This document shows positions 44,486 through 56,465 of a DNA stretch of 64,000 nucleotides, piece by piece; the stretch's first letter is position 1, and every line of letters begins with the position of its first letter. The notes below the pieces were generated by a model. That model was not told the DNA's origin. It was given only the letters and a program-made list of their open reading frames with translations, and did no database searches. The translations under genes were made by a program, and so were the position numbers. Origin of the DNA: Xenopus tropicalis (taxonomy: Eukaryota > Chordata > Amphibia > Anura > Pipidae); NCBI RefSeq assembly GCF_000004195.4, contig NC_030680.2:139065545-139129544 (forward strand), given 5' to 3'.

Positions 44486-47402
44486 GATGATGATGTAGCT
44501 GCCCTATGGGGTAAGAAAGATAAGTCTTGGCAAAGGTCATCATAGAGGAAAATAATGGGCAATATTCCAGAAAAAAGGCAGCTAATCACATCAATAAAAT
44601 ATACAGGCTTCATCGCTGGTCTGCCATTCCTAAGGTAAATGTGATGGAAAGCAAGGTGCCACAATGTGCTTACGTTGCAGTTCAGGAATTTATATGCAGT
44701 GTCAAAAGCAAATGGGACACAGGCATTAAATGTCATTATAGACCAAATGACAGTACTGGCCTATTACAGCAGTTTATTATGCCTATGTTTTCTACTTGGG
44801 TAATAACCTATGCCATAAAAAGATCAGATGGTATATCATTTTAGAGCTCAATCAAGAATGATCTTCTGCACTGTCTAAAAGACAACTGCCACAAAAATAG
44901 ACTAAGAATGCAAAAAAGCAACTTGCTGCCTTCCACCTGCATTTAACTTACATAAGGCCAATATGCATAAAATTGCCCACCCCCAAAAATGCATATACTT
45001 CAGCTTCCATAAACAAAACCACACTTAGTTGCTTTATGTGTCACAAAAAAACACACAGTAAGTTAACCTGTGAATATGACATTTATTGGAACAAACAACC
45101 CTGGAGAAGAATCATTAATAATTACAGATTAAAATCAGAATTATTAAGAAAGTTCTGTGTAGAACTGGCCTATGTACGTATACATCTGGAGGAGTGCATA
45201 TTTGCATAAAACCAAAAGGAAACCTTTAACCCACACAGACAATTACCAGCTTTAAAAAAAAGAGGTGGTTAATCAGTTACATCATAGGCTGGTAAACACT
45301 GTTATTGAACTGCTGCCAAAGATATTCATCAGTTAACTAGTATTTATGGAGTTACAATAATTTAGTCTTGCCCCTATGACCAAACTAACAGAAATAGTTA
45401 AACACAAATTATAATGGAACAGCTCAAACTGAAAAACAGCAAATGCTGATGACTAGCATAACCCAAAGGCCTTAAAGGACAACCTAAATGGTTTGCCCCT
45501 CAATAACGCCCCAGTTTCTCCTCATCTTCTCTTTTACTGATTCACTGCCCATGCTCTGGGCTGCTGTCAGGCCTACAACCCTACGTACAGGAAGCCCTGA
45601 GAGGCCAATTCAGAGCACTATTTGGTGTTAAGACCCACATGAGATGGGATCCTCCCCATATGGTTCCCATAGAATTACTGAACAACTCCTACAGTATCGG
45701 AACGGAGGTTCAGGGCACTGCTGTGTTATAATCATGTAGGCACAAGAATAATCTCACCATGGAGCCTAGATAAGTCATTTGCACAAAGGCAAGTCTTATA
45801 GCTGAAGGCCTAAGGGCTTTGTATGATTATTGGTACATATATGTTGGCTTTGTTAGTAGAATGGTTATCATTATCAGCAATCAGTTCAGTGATTGGTAGC
45901 CTTAGCTGAGCAATTTGGCCAATCCAAAGTAAGTATGGCAACCTAACTGGTAGAATTGACAAAAGCAAACCAAACCATCTGGGTAGAGAAAATTCAGACC
46001 TATAAGGACCTGTGCCTCCATACAGACATTCGAATGACCAGCCTGTGTGGCAACCAACCGATATCTGGTCACTCAACATTTATTGCTTAATTATATATTG
46101 AGGAAAAGCTGTCAGATATTTCAGGGCATGTGTGGCCAGCTACATAAATGAAAAGAACTGCTAGCAGATTACAGAATGAAACACCCACAGCATATAGATA
46201 GTATACTGACATATTAAAGGTTTTTAGCTCATTCTAACCTAATCTTCAGCCATGCTCTCACTAACAAAACATTCCCACAATCCATCAGGTGATCAGCGCA
46301 AAAGAATGCAGTGCCTTGGGAAAAAAAATCCAAAAAAGTCAGCAACTGTCATTAAAGGAAGGACTGAAACAATGCTGAGTCATTCAGCAAAACAGGCTGG
46401 TTAGGTCTGCAGACAAAGACCTTTCTCTTTAAACGAAGGAAGGAACTGATGGTAAAAAGTAAGCAATCTGGGTTAATTCTATAAACTTGCTGCTTTAACT
46501 CTAATGGAATGGCATGCTAGAAATTGCATCCAGGGGGTTGGGCCCCTCTGACAGGAAACGCAGAAGCAAAGAAAGTCAAGCATATCCCATCCTCCACCCT
46601 CCGTATCTTTTGGAGGGCGCAGGGCCGGTGAGCTCATCAGACTGCCCATGCTAGGTGAGCCCATATCAGGCTGTGTGTGCAACACTGGGGACACGGGGAA
46701 GCCCTCATTAGGCCTCGGGGAGGCAGGCACCGACAGGGTTAAAGGGAAACTGACACTGCAATAATAAAAGAAGAAATATATCCAGGAGACCAGCCCTTGA
46801 AGGGATGGGCAACCTTCAGCAATCAGTTTCTTATCTATAACTCTGAATTCAGGCCCAGGCTGGCAATCTGGGGGTTCCGGCAAATGCCAGAGGGGCTGCT
46901 GTAAGGTGCCATAGACACTCACTATTTATTGGGCCTCTTTGTACTAGAAATGCCAGGGCCTATTTTGAATCCCAGTCTGAAACTGCTAAGGCCAGATTTA
47001 TAAAGGCTGTAATAAAATCAACTTAAGCTGCAAAGAGGCAGCATTTAAAATATTTCAGAAACAGGCTTATAATGTAATGCCCCTACCTACCAACTCACTA
47101 GGTTCAATTAAAACAAGTAGGCAATAAACAAACCAGTTTTCAACACTGAAGCGCCTGAGAAGTACCAAAGAACAAACAACCCAATGTGGAATTCAGATAT
47201 CTTTTACTTCAATTCATGAACACATATAATTCATTAGTGACTGGCCAGTCTACTTAAGAATCAATAAATTACAAATACAGTAAAAATATACATTGAAAAA
47301 AAACATTAAAAATGTATGGACTACTCAATTCATAGACAAAATTCATCAGAAAAAAATAAAGTACACTGTGCTGAAAAACTGATATTATAGAGATCTCTCA
47401 GT

Positions 47403-47702
47403 ACCCAGTAGTAGTCAACAACCTACTCCTTATGCAGTGCAATAATATGAAAGTACCATATGTTGGAGTGTGTTACTCTCTCTTATTATTGCTTTGTGCA
47501 ACGTTTTTGTTAATAAGTGATAATTCGCCACTAGTACACAGTTGTAGTTCACCAACCTCCTCCTTATGCAGTGAATAATATGAAAGTACCAAATGTTGGA
47601 GTGTGTTACTCTCTCTTGGTAACAAAAACGTTTCACAAATCATTAATATATGATAATTTGCCACTATACACAGTTGTAGTTCACCAACCTCCTCCTTATG
47701 CA
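47403..47702. repeat. imperfect tandem repeat, unit about 130-136 bp
   Basis: CAACCT(A/C)CTCCTTATGCA recurs near 47418, 47554 and 47684, with AATATGAAAGTACCAxATGTTGGAGTG between copies. Two full units and a partial one. Confidence 0.85.
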
Positions 47703-47747
47703 ACATTTAATAGAATAAGTACCAAAGTACAAAAGAACACATAAGTA

Positions 47748-47813
47748 ATGCAGACTGAAACCAAGATCTCTGTCCTTCCAGGCACCAATACTAACCATTA
47801 TGCCACAGAGCAG
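47748..47813 (-). mobile_element. tRNA-derived SINE head
   Basis: On the minus strand TGGCATAATGGTTAG (47805-47791) is an A-box and GGTTTCAGTCT (47762-47752) a worn B-box, 28 nt apart, as in a tRNA body. I see no paired acceptor stem or intact anticodon arm, so this is a tRNA-like SINE head and not a tRNA gene. It directly adjoins the tandem repeat at 47403-47702. Confidence 0.6.
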
Positions 47814-47999
47814 GATATATGAAAGTCCCTCATAAGAGAGAAATAATCGTGTATATAAGTAGCAAAAGTCACAGTTCAGACCTCTCATATATACACACCC
47901 ATTCAATAAAACAGACAATAAAATAAACAAGCAGCAAAAGGGAATATTGAGATATTAAATGTGACCTTTATAAGGAATGAAATAAAGCAGCAACATGTT

Positions 48000-48110
48000 G
48001 GATTGTAAGCTCTAAAGAGCAGGGTCCCCTTTACCACTGGTAAAACATACCACTGTATGTTTGCTTTATACACCCTGCAGCATATGCTGGTTCTTTATAA
48101 ATACTTAATG
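48000..48110 (+). mobile_element. LINE 3' tail fragment
   Basis: GGATTGTAAGCTCTAAAGAGCAG followed by GGTTCTTTATAAATAC, as in other L2/CR1-like tails. Confidence 0.6.
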
Positions 48111-48995
48111 ACAAGCAAGTTTACTTCCAAATGTCGCCGCTGCAAGTAGGATGGCCCAAGTAATAAAATGAGATTGCTGTTTGGTCAAGAAAGAAGGGCA
48201 ATGCACTACATTAATATTTCGTATTCTGCAACTGAACTGTTCCAGCCGTGGGATAAGCAAAAGTCATGGTAATGCTGCTAAGGTGGGGGGGTGGAAAACA
48301 GATGGTAAAAACAAAACCAGCCATCTCCCAGATACACCTCAGCCTTTGCCTCCCTCCGAGGAACAGCAGTGCTAATGGACGCTGCGCCGTTCCCAGGAGA
48401 CAGACAGCACCACTTGAGGTTCTCACGTAGCAACAGCAGAGCCAGGGCTGTAGGGCTGTGCACTAAACCCTTCTCCCCTCCTGATCTAGCAGAAGTGGCC
48501 CCCGTCATGCAACAAACCTCTCCCAGGAAAGCCTCATAATTGTACTGATCATAATGCAACCATGCATTATCCTCAGGATACTCAGCCCATGTGAAATGGC
48601 ACTGGGGGGGGTGGAATACACAGCACAACTTGGATAATAACCATGGGCATGAGCAAAGTGGGTGTGAATAGTAGCCTGATGCTGGAATTTGCATTAATGG
48701 ATGACAAAAGCACATTTACGGTGTTTATTAAAAAAAAAAAAAAAAGGGGGACAGGAACAAAAATGAGATGAAGAGCAGCAAACCTGTACAGTTGGCTCCT
48801 CTGCTTCACTGATCTCCGTTCAGGAAATTACAGGCCAGTTAGAAACTCACAGACTGATCCACATGATAGAACAGCAGGAAATGCTTAGCTCACACCAAAA
48901 CACAAAGTAAGCAGTCTGGCATACAATGGGTTAAAGGGGGGTCCCAGGTCTGATTGTATGAAACTACTTAATGGAACACTGGGCACTGATAAAGA

Positions 48996-49065
48996 TAAAT
49001 TGTAGTATATATAGTAGTGTATATATATTATATATATATATATGCACATACACAAATGCATACAC
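48996..49065. repeat. TA-rich microsatellite
   Basis: TATATA runs with CACATACACA at the right side. Confidence 0.85.
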
Positions 49066-51187
49066 CCTATATACACCTTCTAATTTTATAAAATAAAATT
49101 GTAAAATTGTAAAAAAAATGTAAGTTTTCCCAAAGCACAATTAATACTACGCATAAAGAAAGGGAAAAACCTGACCAAAAAAAAAAGGCAATGGGGTCAA
49201 ATAGCAGATCGTGCTATAGGGATAAACAAAAGCAGGCAGAGCAAGCCCCCCCCCCACCCCCTACCCCAGAGCACATGCCAATAGGAGAGGTACAACAAGC
49301 ACAATGCACAAATAATTAGCATACCAACTCCAAGCGAGCCAAATTGCCTTTTAGCTTGCCTACAGAATAAGTACTGATAACAAACACATCCACTGAGTAG
49401 GCAAAAACAAAGTCGAAATAATATATACAAAGTTACAAACTCCATTCAGCAAATGTAATCATATTAACTCCAGATTGGTGCCTGGGTGCTAATTCTACAC
49501 AATTTTGCAGCAAAGGCACAAGGCAAAATGCAGAAGTTTTCTAGACAGCAACCTACCAGGAAAACATAAGCCTCCACAGAAACAGATTTTCACGGATCTG
49601 TGACTGAGCTTCACGCCAAGGCTGATGCGCAAAGGGTTAAACAAAGATGTCTCTTGAGTCATCCACTAATGCGAGAGCAAGGCATGCTACTTAGAAACAC
49701 TCAGTTTCCTTACTCTAAAAAAAAAATTAAATCCTAGGGAAACAACCCTGTAAAAACAAGAAAAATCTGTAGAGAAAAAGCCATGCATTCCAATGTGGAG
49801 GAAGAAAATGCTGAAAGTGTATGGGGGGAAAGGGGGAGTGTACGGCCAGTGGACCCACTGCTTCCCTAAAAATACAGGTATGAGGAGGATTCCTGAACCT
49901 GTATTTAATAAAGTGGATGCATCATTTCAAAATATAAAAATCTTAAATCTAGAGAATCTCTAAAAAATATTGTGTGTTGGGTCCCAAAATAAAGATATTT
50001 TCTAAATAAAGCTGCCCTACCAGCCCTCTCTGTACATCATGTAATATGGCAAGATTGCACTCTAGCAAATTGAAAATAAGTCTATATACAAGGGAAGGCT
50101 GTTGGCATGCAGGGAAATGATGTGGATAAGAGCCAAAAACTGGTTCAACAAAATATGACCATTTAGGTCACAAAAAAAATGAAAAAAAGAAAGAAAGCAT
50201 CACACACTGTAATAAGTTAAGGAAAATTCCCAGCCGTGGAACTTACAGTTTATTACTGAATTAAAAAGAAATCAGAAATTCTCAGCTGCAGCTTTTCCCT
50301 TATAAAATGCAGTTCTTTTCAAAACAGATCTGATCTCAGGGCCTGAACTCCACCCTCCTTGCTTGCTTGGTGTTACAATAGAAATGGAGGATAAAATAGG
50401 ACACCAGATCCTTCCTCTTGAATACTTGTTAGAGAGGGGGGGGGGATGGGAAGGTGTGAATCTGCAACTGCCTCCAGGTACGGTACAGAGAGACATGATA
50501 AAGGGGGGATACATTGCTAAAATAAAGCTCTACTCCACCCCCTTTTCCCCCCACACTGTAGTAAATTTACCCACGGTAATAACCATGGGAGCTATAACTT
50601 CATATAGCACCAAAATCTGAGAACCCAGCGTTCATATCCCTTTATAATGTGCTCTCCAAGCCCTTATATTGAGGTGCACGGCATAGGCGAGCGAGCTCCT
50701 ACGGGGAGATCCCACAGTAAGGCAGCCTCGTTAATCATATGCCTTTAAGAGCATTGCATAATCCAGCAAAGTTAGGCACGCCACATACACCATTACCTAC
50801 AGTAAGCCACCATATTTATAACACAGTAACTTAGAAACAAGGCAATGCAGGGCTGCACCACCCCAATACAAACTGCTTTATAGCCCCCTGCAAACACACA
50901 AGCTATTAACCAGTTTCACATAAACAATAACAACGACTGTTGCAAGAGGTGTTACTTATTTTAATACAAATGTAGGTCCTACAAATGTAGCTCTCCCCTC
51001 CCTGGCACAGCGAATAACTACCGAAAGACTCCGAAGGCAATCGTTTACCACTAAAAAGAATCTTACGGGGCAAGGGTAATATCTTTAGGCTGTCTGTCCA
51101 CCCACAGGGGGGGGGGTAACAAGGCACGGTACTGCTAGAGAAAACATAAGGATATGTGAAGCTTTATCGACACTCTGGTATTACCTG

Positions 51188-51243
51188 GTACACACACACA
51201 TGTATGCACATACACGCCACACATGTATGCACATACACACCAC
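51188..51243. repeat. short CA-rich tandem duplication
   Basis: CACACATGTATGCACATACAC occurs twice, preceded by (CA)n. Confidence 0.8.
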
Positions 51244-51885
51244 GTTAGCCCAAATAAAACCACCACCCACCAGTGATGATCATTCCCACCCTACTGATAG
51301 CACCCAATACAACAGAGCAGGGTACAAACCATGCAGGGATCCATAGGGTTATGGCAAATAAGGAAACCAGAAGCATGGTGGGCAATATCAGAAAGACAAC
51401 TACAAACCTGGGAGACCCAGTGACACCCCCACAAGCATGGCAACCCTCAGCAGAAAGCTGTGTCTTTGTGGGTCCACTTTGAACGTAACAGAAAACTTTC
51501 TATGTGTAGGTCCCAGGCTCCTGTTCAACTATAAGTCTCTGTACCCCTATAATACATACAGATATAGTGTGTATACAGGTCTGATATGTGCTTATACCTA
51601 TGTGGAACACTGCACAACATGGAGAAAGTTCCAATATAAAGAAATAAACAGGTTACCGTGTATAATATATGTATATGTACAGAGAGGCACACCATCTCCA
51701 TGATAAAGAAGCAATGCTGGCTGATCAGCCTGAGGAATAGAATATACAGTGACATTCCTACATACGTGCATAGTGCAGAGCCAAAGGGAAGCACAGGGCA
51801 CTTTGCTAGTTGCCCCAATAGGAAAGGGGTAGAAAATGTATGAAATGTTGGCCAGCGGGCCAAGCACAGGCCCTACATTACTTAC

Positions 51886-52300
51886 CCGGCTCTTGGAGCA
51901 ACTTATCCTAGTTAATTCCGTCAATAAAACACAGTCCCAAAGTATTCCAGAACGAAAAATAAAGTTGTAGGCCTCAGCTGAAGCCGCGGTGTTTCCTGAG
52001 CGTTGCAGCCCAGGGCAAGGCCCAGCTCCAGGCGGCAGGCACGCCGCTGAGGCTCCCAGGTTGAGTCTATGTGCTTGGGGGTGAGCGTTCAGGGTACCTT
52101 GCCAGCGGCCCCCCCCACCACCCCCCTTACCCCGTTGCTTAGTCTGACTGGAGGCCCCCACCCCCCAATCCGCATCGACAACCGCTCAACACCGCCTCCC
52201 CTCCCCCCCTGCCGACTTGCTGCCTCCGCGGGCGGAAACGCGACTGACCACACGGGGATCCCAGGGTCCGGCGGCAGGGGCGGCGGGAACAAGGGGAGGG
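51886..52300 (-). other. setd5: putative first non-coding exon(s) of setd5, fuzzy 5' end
   Basis: Within the CpG island three minus-strand donors are visible: CCGG|GTAAGT after 51886, CAAG|GTACC near 52098, and CGGG|GTAAGG near 52132. These suggest one exon 1 with alternative ends or several alternative first exons. The region is GC-rich with long C/G runs and no conserved coding frame. The 5' limit is a guess from the CCAAT and GC-box positions. The first real acceptor downstream may be the 28007-28068 exon or the exon at 20878. Confidence 0.5.
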
Positions 52301-52450
52301 GCTCGTAACCACGCCCATACTCGCTGCTTCCATTGGTGGAAGGGAGACGACCTCGACGCCAACTGGGCGGCTGCGGATGTCAATCAGCGCTGGGCGGTGA
52401 CAAGACCTTGAGACACCAGAGATTCCGACTGGTTTTCCCACAGTTACGGG
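51950..52450 (-). promoter_or_regulatory. CpG-island promoter of setd5
   Basis: This is the only long CpG-dense stretch in the window. It has no TATA box. On the minus strand a CCAAT box lies at 52336-52332 (CCACCAATGG context), a TGATTGACA PBX-like site at 52386-52378, and several GC boxes (GGGCGG/GGGCGTGG type) between about 52275 and 52395. This layout is typical of broad-start housekeeping promoters. Antisense transcription to the right is possible, as at mammalian SETD5, but no plus-strand exon is evident next to it. Confidence 0.75.
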
Positions 52451-53191
52451 AGAGGCGATGAGAGGAGTGGATGGTGCTGTTCGTTCAGTGGGTTATTTAG
52501 CGCGGCTCTATTATTTATTTTTTATTTTTCTTTTTCCCACCCTTTTCCATTCACAAATCACTGTATTGTATTAATATCCAAGCCCCTGGTAGGTCGTTGT
52601 ACAAGGGCTGCCGTGCCTGGAATATTCGGGGTTGGGGAGGGGATCCATGATATATATATATAGGGACGTGGATCTTGATACTCATATCACTTTGGACTAT
52701 AATGGCGTTGAAAAGCTTAACGGACTTGCTGAGGGGCATTATTCCCTATTGTAATAGGCGATCGGTAATATACACGTTTTCTTATGCATTAATATGACTG
52801 GGTTCTGCCCCAGGGAGGGTAAATACTGTCGTATAGTTGGCTACAAGACCCTCTAGTGGTGCCAACCATTGGGCAGTGTCCTCCAAGCCTTGCAGGGGAG
52901 GAGGGGAGGGCATTTCTGGGGCACATTAGTGTATTAATCATGAAATTCTGCTTCCTGTTCCTCAAACTGAGGGGCAACTTGCTCCTCCCATCTGAGGGCA
53001 CAATCCAGAGGCCAGTTAGGGTAAGGGCAATACCCATGTACTGCACACCCTCATAGTATTTCTCTGTGTATATCTGTGCCCTTATTACAGGGGTTTCACA
53101 CCATAAAGGGCAAGTAAAACCCAAAATGGGGGGGGGGGGGTAGCACTGTTCCAGGACCAATAGAAAGACCTGATCATGTTTTATTGCCAGC

Positions 53192-53584
53192 TTAAAGGAA
53201 CAGTTACACCCAAAAATGAAAGTGTATAAAAGTAACTAAAATATAATGTGCTGCTGCCCTGTTTACTTCAGAAAATCTACTATAATTTATATAAATAAGC
53301 TGCTGTGTAGCCATGGAGGCAGCCATTCAAAGGAGAAAAGGCACATGGCAGATAACAGATAAAACACTATTGTATTCTACAGAGCTTATCTGTTATCTGC
53401 TATGTAACCTGTGCCTTTTTTCCAGCTTGAATGGCTGCCCCCATGGCTACACAGCAGCTTATTATATAAATTATAGTAGTGTTACTGTAGCAAACACACC
53501 AGTTTTACCAGTGCAGGGCAACAGTGCATTATATTTTTATTACTTTAAAGCTCTTTCATTTTTTGGTGTTACTGTTCCTTTTAA
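53192..53584. mobile_element. 393-bp TTAA foldback MITE (T2-like)
   Basis: Ends TTAAAGGAACAGTTACACC and GGTGTTACTGTTCCTTTTAA. The inverted pairing extends through the element: AAGCTGCTGTGTAGCCATGG with CCATGGCTACACAGCAGCTT, and GGCAGATAACAGATAA with TTATCTGTTATCTGC. The whole element is therefore close to one long hairpin with a short centre near 53370. Confidence 0.9.
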
Positions 53585-53640
53585 TCAGTTACACTATACT
53601 TAAACACAATGTTTTATTAACCTTTATATACAAAGACACC

Positions 53641-53809
53641 GCTTTATAGGTATTCCACAGACTTTACGTCGGTTCCTGCCCCAGTGGAGCTTACAGTCTA
53701 TCGGATTCACTATGGTCATCTGCTCAGCAGCCAATTAATGTGCTTTTTTTGGGGTGAAAGAGGAAACCCATGCACACTGCGAGGGCATTCCAAGTACCCA
53801 GGCTGCAGT
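53641..53809 (+). repeat. inverted duplication, arm A
   Basis: Contains GGTTCCTGCCCCAGTGGAGC, GGATTCACTATGGTCATCTG and GAGGAAACCCATGCACACTG. The same words occur in complement at 55790-55947. The wording is also close to a widespread vertebrate repeat tail (GAGGAAACCCACGCA...). Confidence 0.85.
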
Positions 53810-54975
53810 CGGGGCCTCCCCTGTCTTCCAGAGACATTAATCAGAAGCAGGGCAGTGAAACCGATTGCTGCCTACTGACAATAAAACAAATGATGCGTCA
53901 CGCCTTATTAAGCACACTTTTGGGGCAATTCCATAATGTTTCTGGGCATCTGATGAAGTCAGCCAAGACTTCTCATTAAGTGATCGCAACGTTCCAAGGC
54001 ACTGTCGGAAGGATATAGAAAATCCTTATATAATACTGTACAGGATCTTGCGTTGATGTAAACAATCACTCCTTCCCATTAGGATCCAAAGGCAGTGTGC
54101 TCAGACCTGCATTTGTATGAGACTATAATGACTTACAGTACAGGCCCTTAATTAATTTTATACGTTGCTGCACTGTAGATGCCCATAAATCAGGGTGAGG
54201 CTGTAGATAGGAATTTGTTCCATGAGACACCAGCAGGCTGTTCTGACCGTGAGAAATCTAATGCGAGATGTAAAAGTTTTTCGGGCAGGAGAGAATTTCA
54301 TACCTCTTGATAATTCTATTTTTTTTTTTTTTTTTATCACCCCCATCTCCAGTGTTGGGTCCTTGAAACATCTCTCCTTTTCTTTGCAAAGGACTGGGGT
54401 GGTGGGGGTCATGATTCTAATTACAAACCCTGTAGCAGGGGCATAAGTGCTGGAACTAGCCCAACCCTTTTCTTTTCAGACAGTGAGCACAGGGCAGGGG
54501 GAAGGGTGAAATTGGAATGTGGATCTATCTGGTAGCACCGCCCCCCCCTGTGCTTCTTGTTTTTCCCTGTCGTATCCCCCCCCCCTCGTGCAGTGAGTGG
54601 GGGCTCTGGGTCAAAAGCAGCTGGAGAAGCAGGAGGGAAGGACAAAATAGGGGGTTGCCTAGAGTCAGGGTGGTATCTCCATGGAGGGTAGTTACAATTC
54701 CCTTTCATTAAGAAAGAAAAAAGGATCTGCTTGACGGTTTAGGGAATTTGAATCTGGTTAGTTTTAGCTAGCAATCCCCATGGGGCTTCCAAGGCAGGGA
54801 AAGGGAGGCTGTTTTTACTGGTTGGTTTGCACCCATGTCTGTCACATTCAAAAAATATTTCTCTACAGTGGCCAAAGCTTATTTTTCTGTAGCCCACTTC
54901 ATGGTGTCCCAGCCTCTCTGAAACTAATGACACTGGTGTTTATAAAGTTTTCGAGAGCATGGGCCTAGGAACTCG

Positions 54976-55208
54976 TTAAGGTGGCCGTATACGGTAAGAT
55001 CCAATCGTTTGGTGAGGCCGCCCTATGAGCGGGTCTTCTCCCAATATGCCCACGTAAGGTGGCCTATATCGGGCTAATTCGATCGTTTGGCCCAATGGCC
55101 GCATCATCCCTGATCTAAATGGAAAATTTTAGGCCAGATATGGTTGGGTAGGCCCGCAATTTGGACCCCAATTCGGCAGCTGAAATCTGCCTGTGTATGG
55201 TGACCTTT
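54976..55208. mobile_element. 'CCATACAC' family MITE, reversed, worn
   Basis: Begins GTTAAGGTGGCCGTATACGG and ends GTGTATGGTGACCTTTA. Inner GATCCAATCGTTTGG, GAGCGGGTCTTCTCCC and CAATTCGGCAGCTGA words are kept. Confidence 0.75.
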
Positions 55209-55420
55209 ACTCTGCACAGGTTCTTTTTTCCCCTATCACTGTCTTTCAAATACACCTTAATCGCTTCTTTAGAACTCGATCAGATATGCCATTTAATTGG
55301 TAGGAAATGACATTTCAGGAATTTAACTGCTGTAAAATCCCATTGATAATGTCCCTGTTTGAGTGGGAAGCACAGGGGGAGGGGGTACACAAACCCTGAT
55401 TCTTCCCTAAGGGCTGCCTT

Positions 55421-55440
55421 TAATAATAATAATAATAATA
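55421..55440. repeat. (AAT)n microsatellite
   Basis: About six and a half AAT units. Confidence 0.9.
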
Positions 55441-55647
55441 GGATCAGGGGGCAACAAGACAGTGTAAGGGCCCATTATTTCTAAGCAAACCTGCTGTCCA
55501 GCTTTTGTTGAACTACAACCTTCAAATCAAGTGACCGTGATATGAAGTGTTACCGACACCATCTTGCCCTCATAGAAAAGAAATGCCCACCCAGGGTAAC
55601 AAGTAAATGATCCTGTTCACTGGTGGGTGCATAACAAATTGCCGCCT

Positions 55648-56002
55648 CTAGAGAAATACGCTTTTCTTGTCAACCCTAGCAGACCAGATTGGCAGCTTAA
55701 TGGCCTGGGGAGGCTACTACATTATCACCAGCAATGGTGGCTCAGAGGTTGCCTTGCAGAGATAGGGACCTAAGGAACGATTGCAGCCTGGGTACTTTGA
55801 ATGCTCTCGTAGTGTGCATGGGTTTCCTCTTTCACCCCAAAAAAAAGCACATTAATTGGCTGCTGATCAGATGACCATAGTGAATCCGATAGACTGTAAG
55901 CTCCACTGGGGCAGGAACCGACGTGAAGTCTGGAATACCTATAAAGCTCTAGAGAAATATGCTTTTCTTGTCAATCCTAACAGACCAGATTGGCAGCTTA
56001 AT
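55648..56002. repeat. direct duplication flanking inverted-repeat arm B
   Basis: CTCTAGAGAAATACGCTTTT...AGACCAGATTGGCAGCTTAATG at about 55647-55704 recurs at about 55947-56003 with two or three changes. Arm B lies exactly between the copies. This is what insertion of arm B with a local duplication, or a rearrangement around it, would leave. Confidence 0.75.
55790..55947 (-). repeat. inverted duplication, arm B
   Basis: Complement of 53641-53809 with few mismatches: GCACATTAATTGGCTGCTGA and ATAGACTGTAAGCTCCACTG. The arms are about 2 kb apart. The adjoining CTAGAGAAATA(C/T)GCTTTTCTTGTCAA...CAGACCAGATTGGCAGCTTA is itself duplicated directly (55648-55704 and 55947-56002). Confidence 0.85.
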
Positions 56003-56149
56003 GCCCTGTGTAGGTGATCTGGCTGATTTTGGATCCAGTATGTTTAATCTTGTTGGGCAGGAACAGCATTTGCTCTGGCACTGCATGGGGCTGTATAATC
56101 AGATCAGCCTAATCTAGCCCAGCAAGTGATTGGCCAAATCGATGACAAT

Positions 56150-56465
56150 ATTTGGATTGACTCTGTACATTATGCCACAGATACAGCCCATTCCTGCCTC
56201 CATCTTGCTTTATTATGCTCATTTTTACAAACACAGCCCCTTCCCTGTCTAAAGCTTGTCTTACTATATATATACTATCCCACTGTTCCTACCCCAGACA
56301 CCATCTTGCTTAACCTTATAAACTATGCCACAATTACAGCCCCTTCCATGACACTACCTCCCTTACTATACACAATGTTATGCTGTTACAGCCCTTTCCC
56401 CTGGGGCCATTTTGCCTTACTATACACACACCATCCCACAGTTACAGTCCCTATCCAGCAGAGCA
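56150..56465. repeat. decayed satellite related to the 82-bp minisatellite
   Basis: Roughly five degenerate units of CTATxCCACAGTTACAGCCCCTTCC...CCATCTTGCxTTACTATA. Words shared with the 23.6-25.1 kb array include CTATCCCACAG, ACAG(T/C)CCC and CTTACTATA. The divergence between units is far higher. Confidence 0.6.

Larger units (their letters stand above)
28069..51885. other. setd5 5' intron, distal part (23.8 kb)
   Basis: Rich in dispersed repeats, listed individually where clear. Several ORFs of 130-147 codons (27521-27943 just outside it, 31990-32385, 46479-46922, 48278-48715) have no recognisable domain and are probably chance. Two of them, near 46.6 kb and 48.5 kb, are GC-richer than their surroundings and could be conserved non-coding or alternative exon DNA. 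Confidence 0.6.

Noticed and set aside
47748..47813. Functional tRNA gene
   Set aside because: A- and B-box-like words are present but no seven-base acceptor stem, anticodon stem or terminator can be formed.
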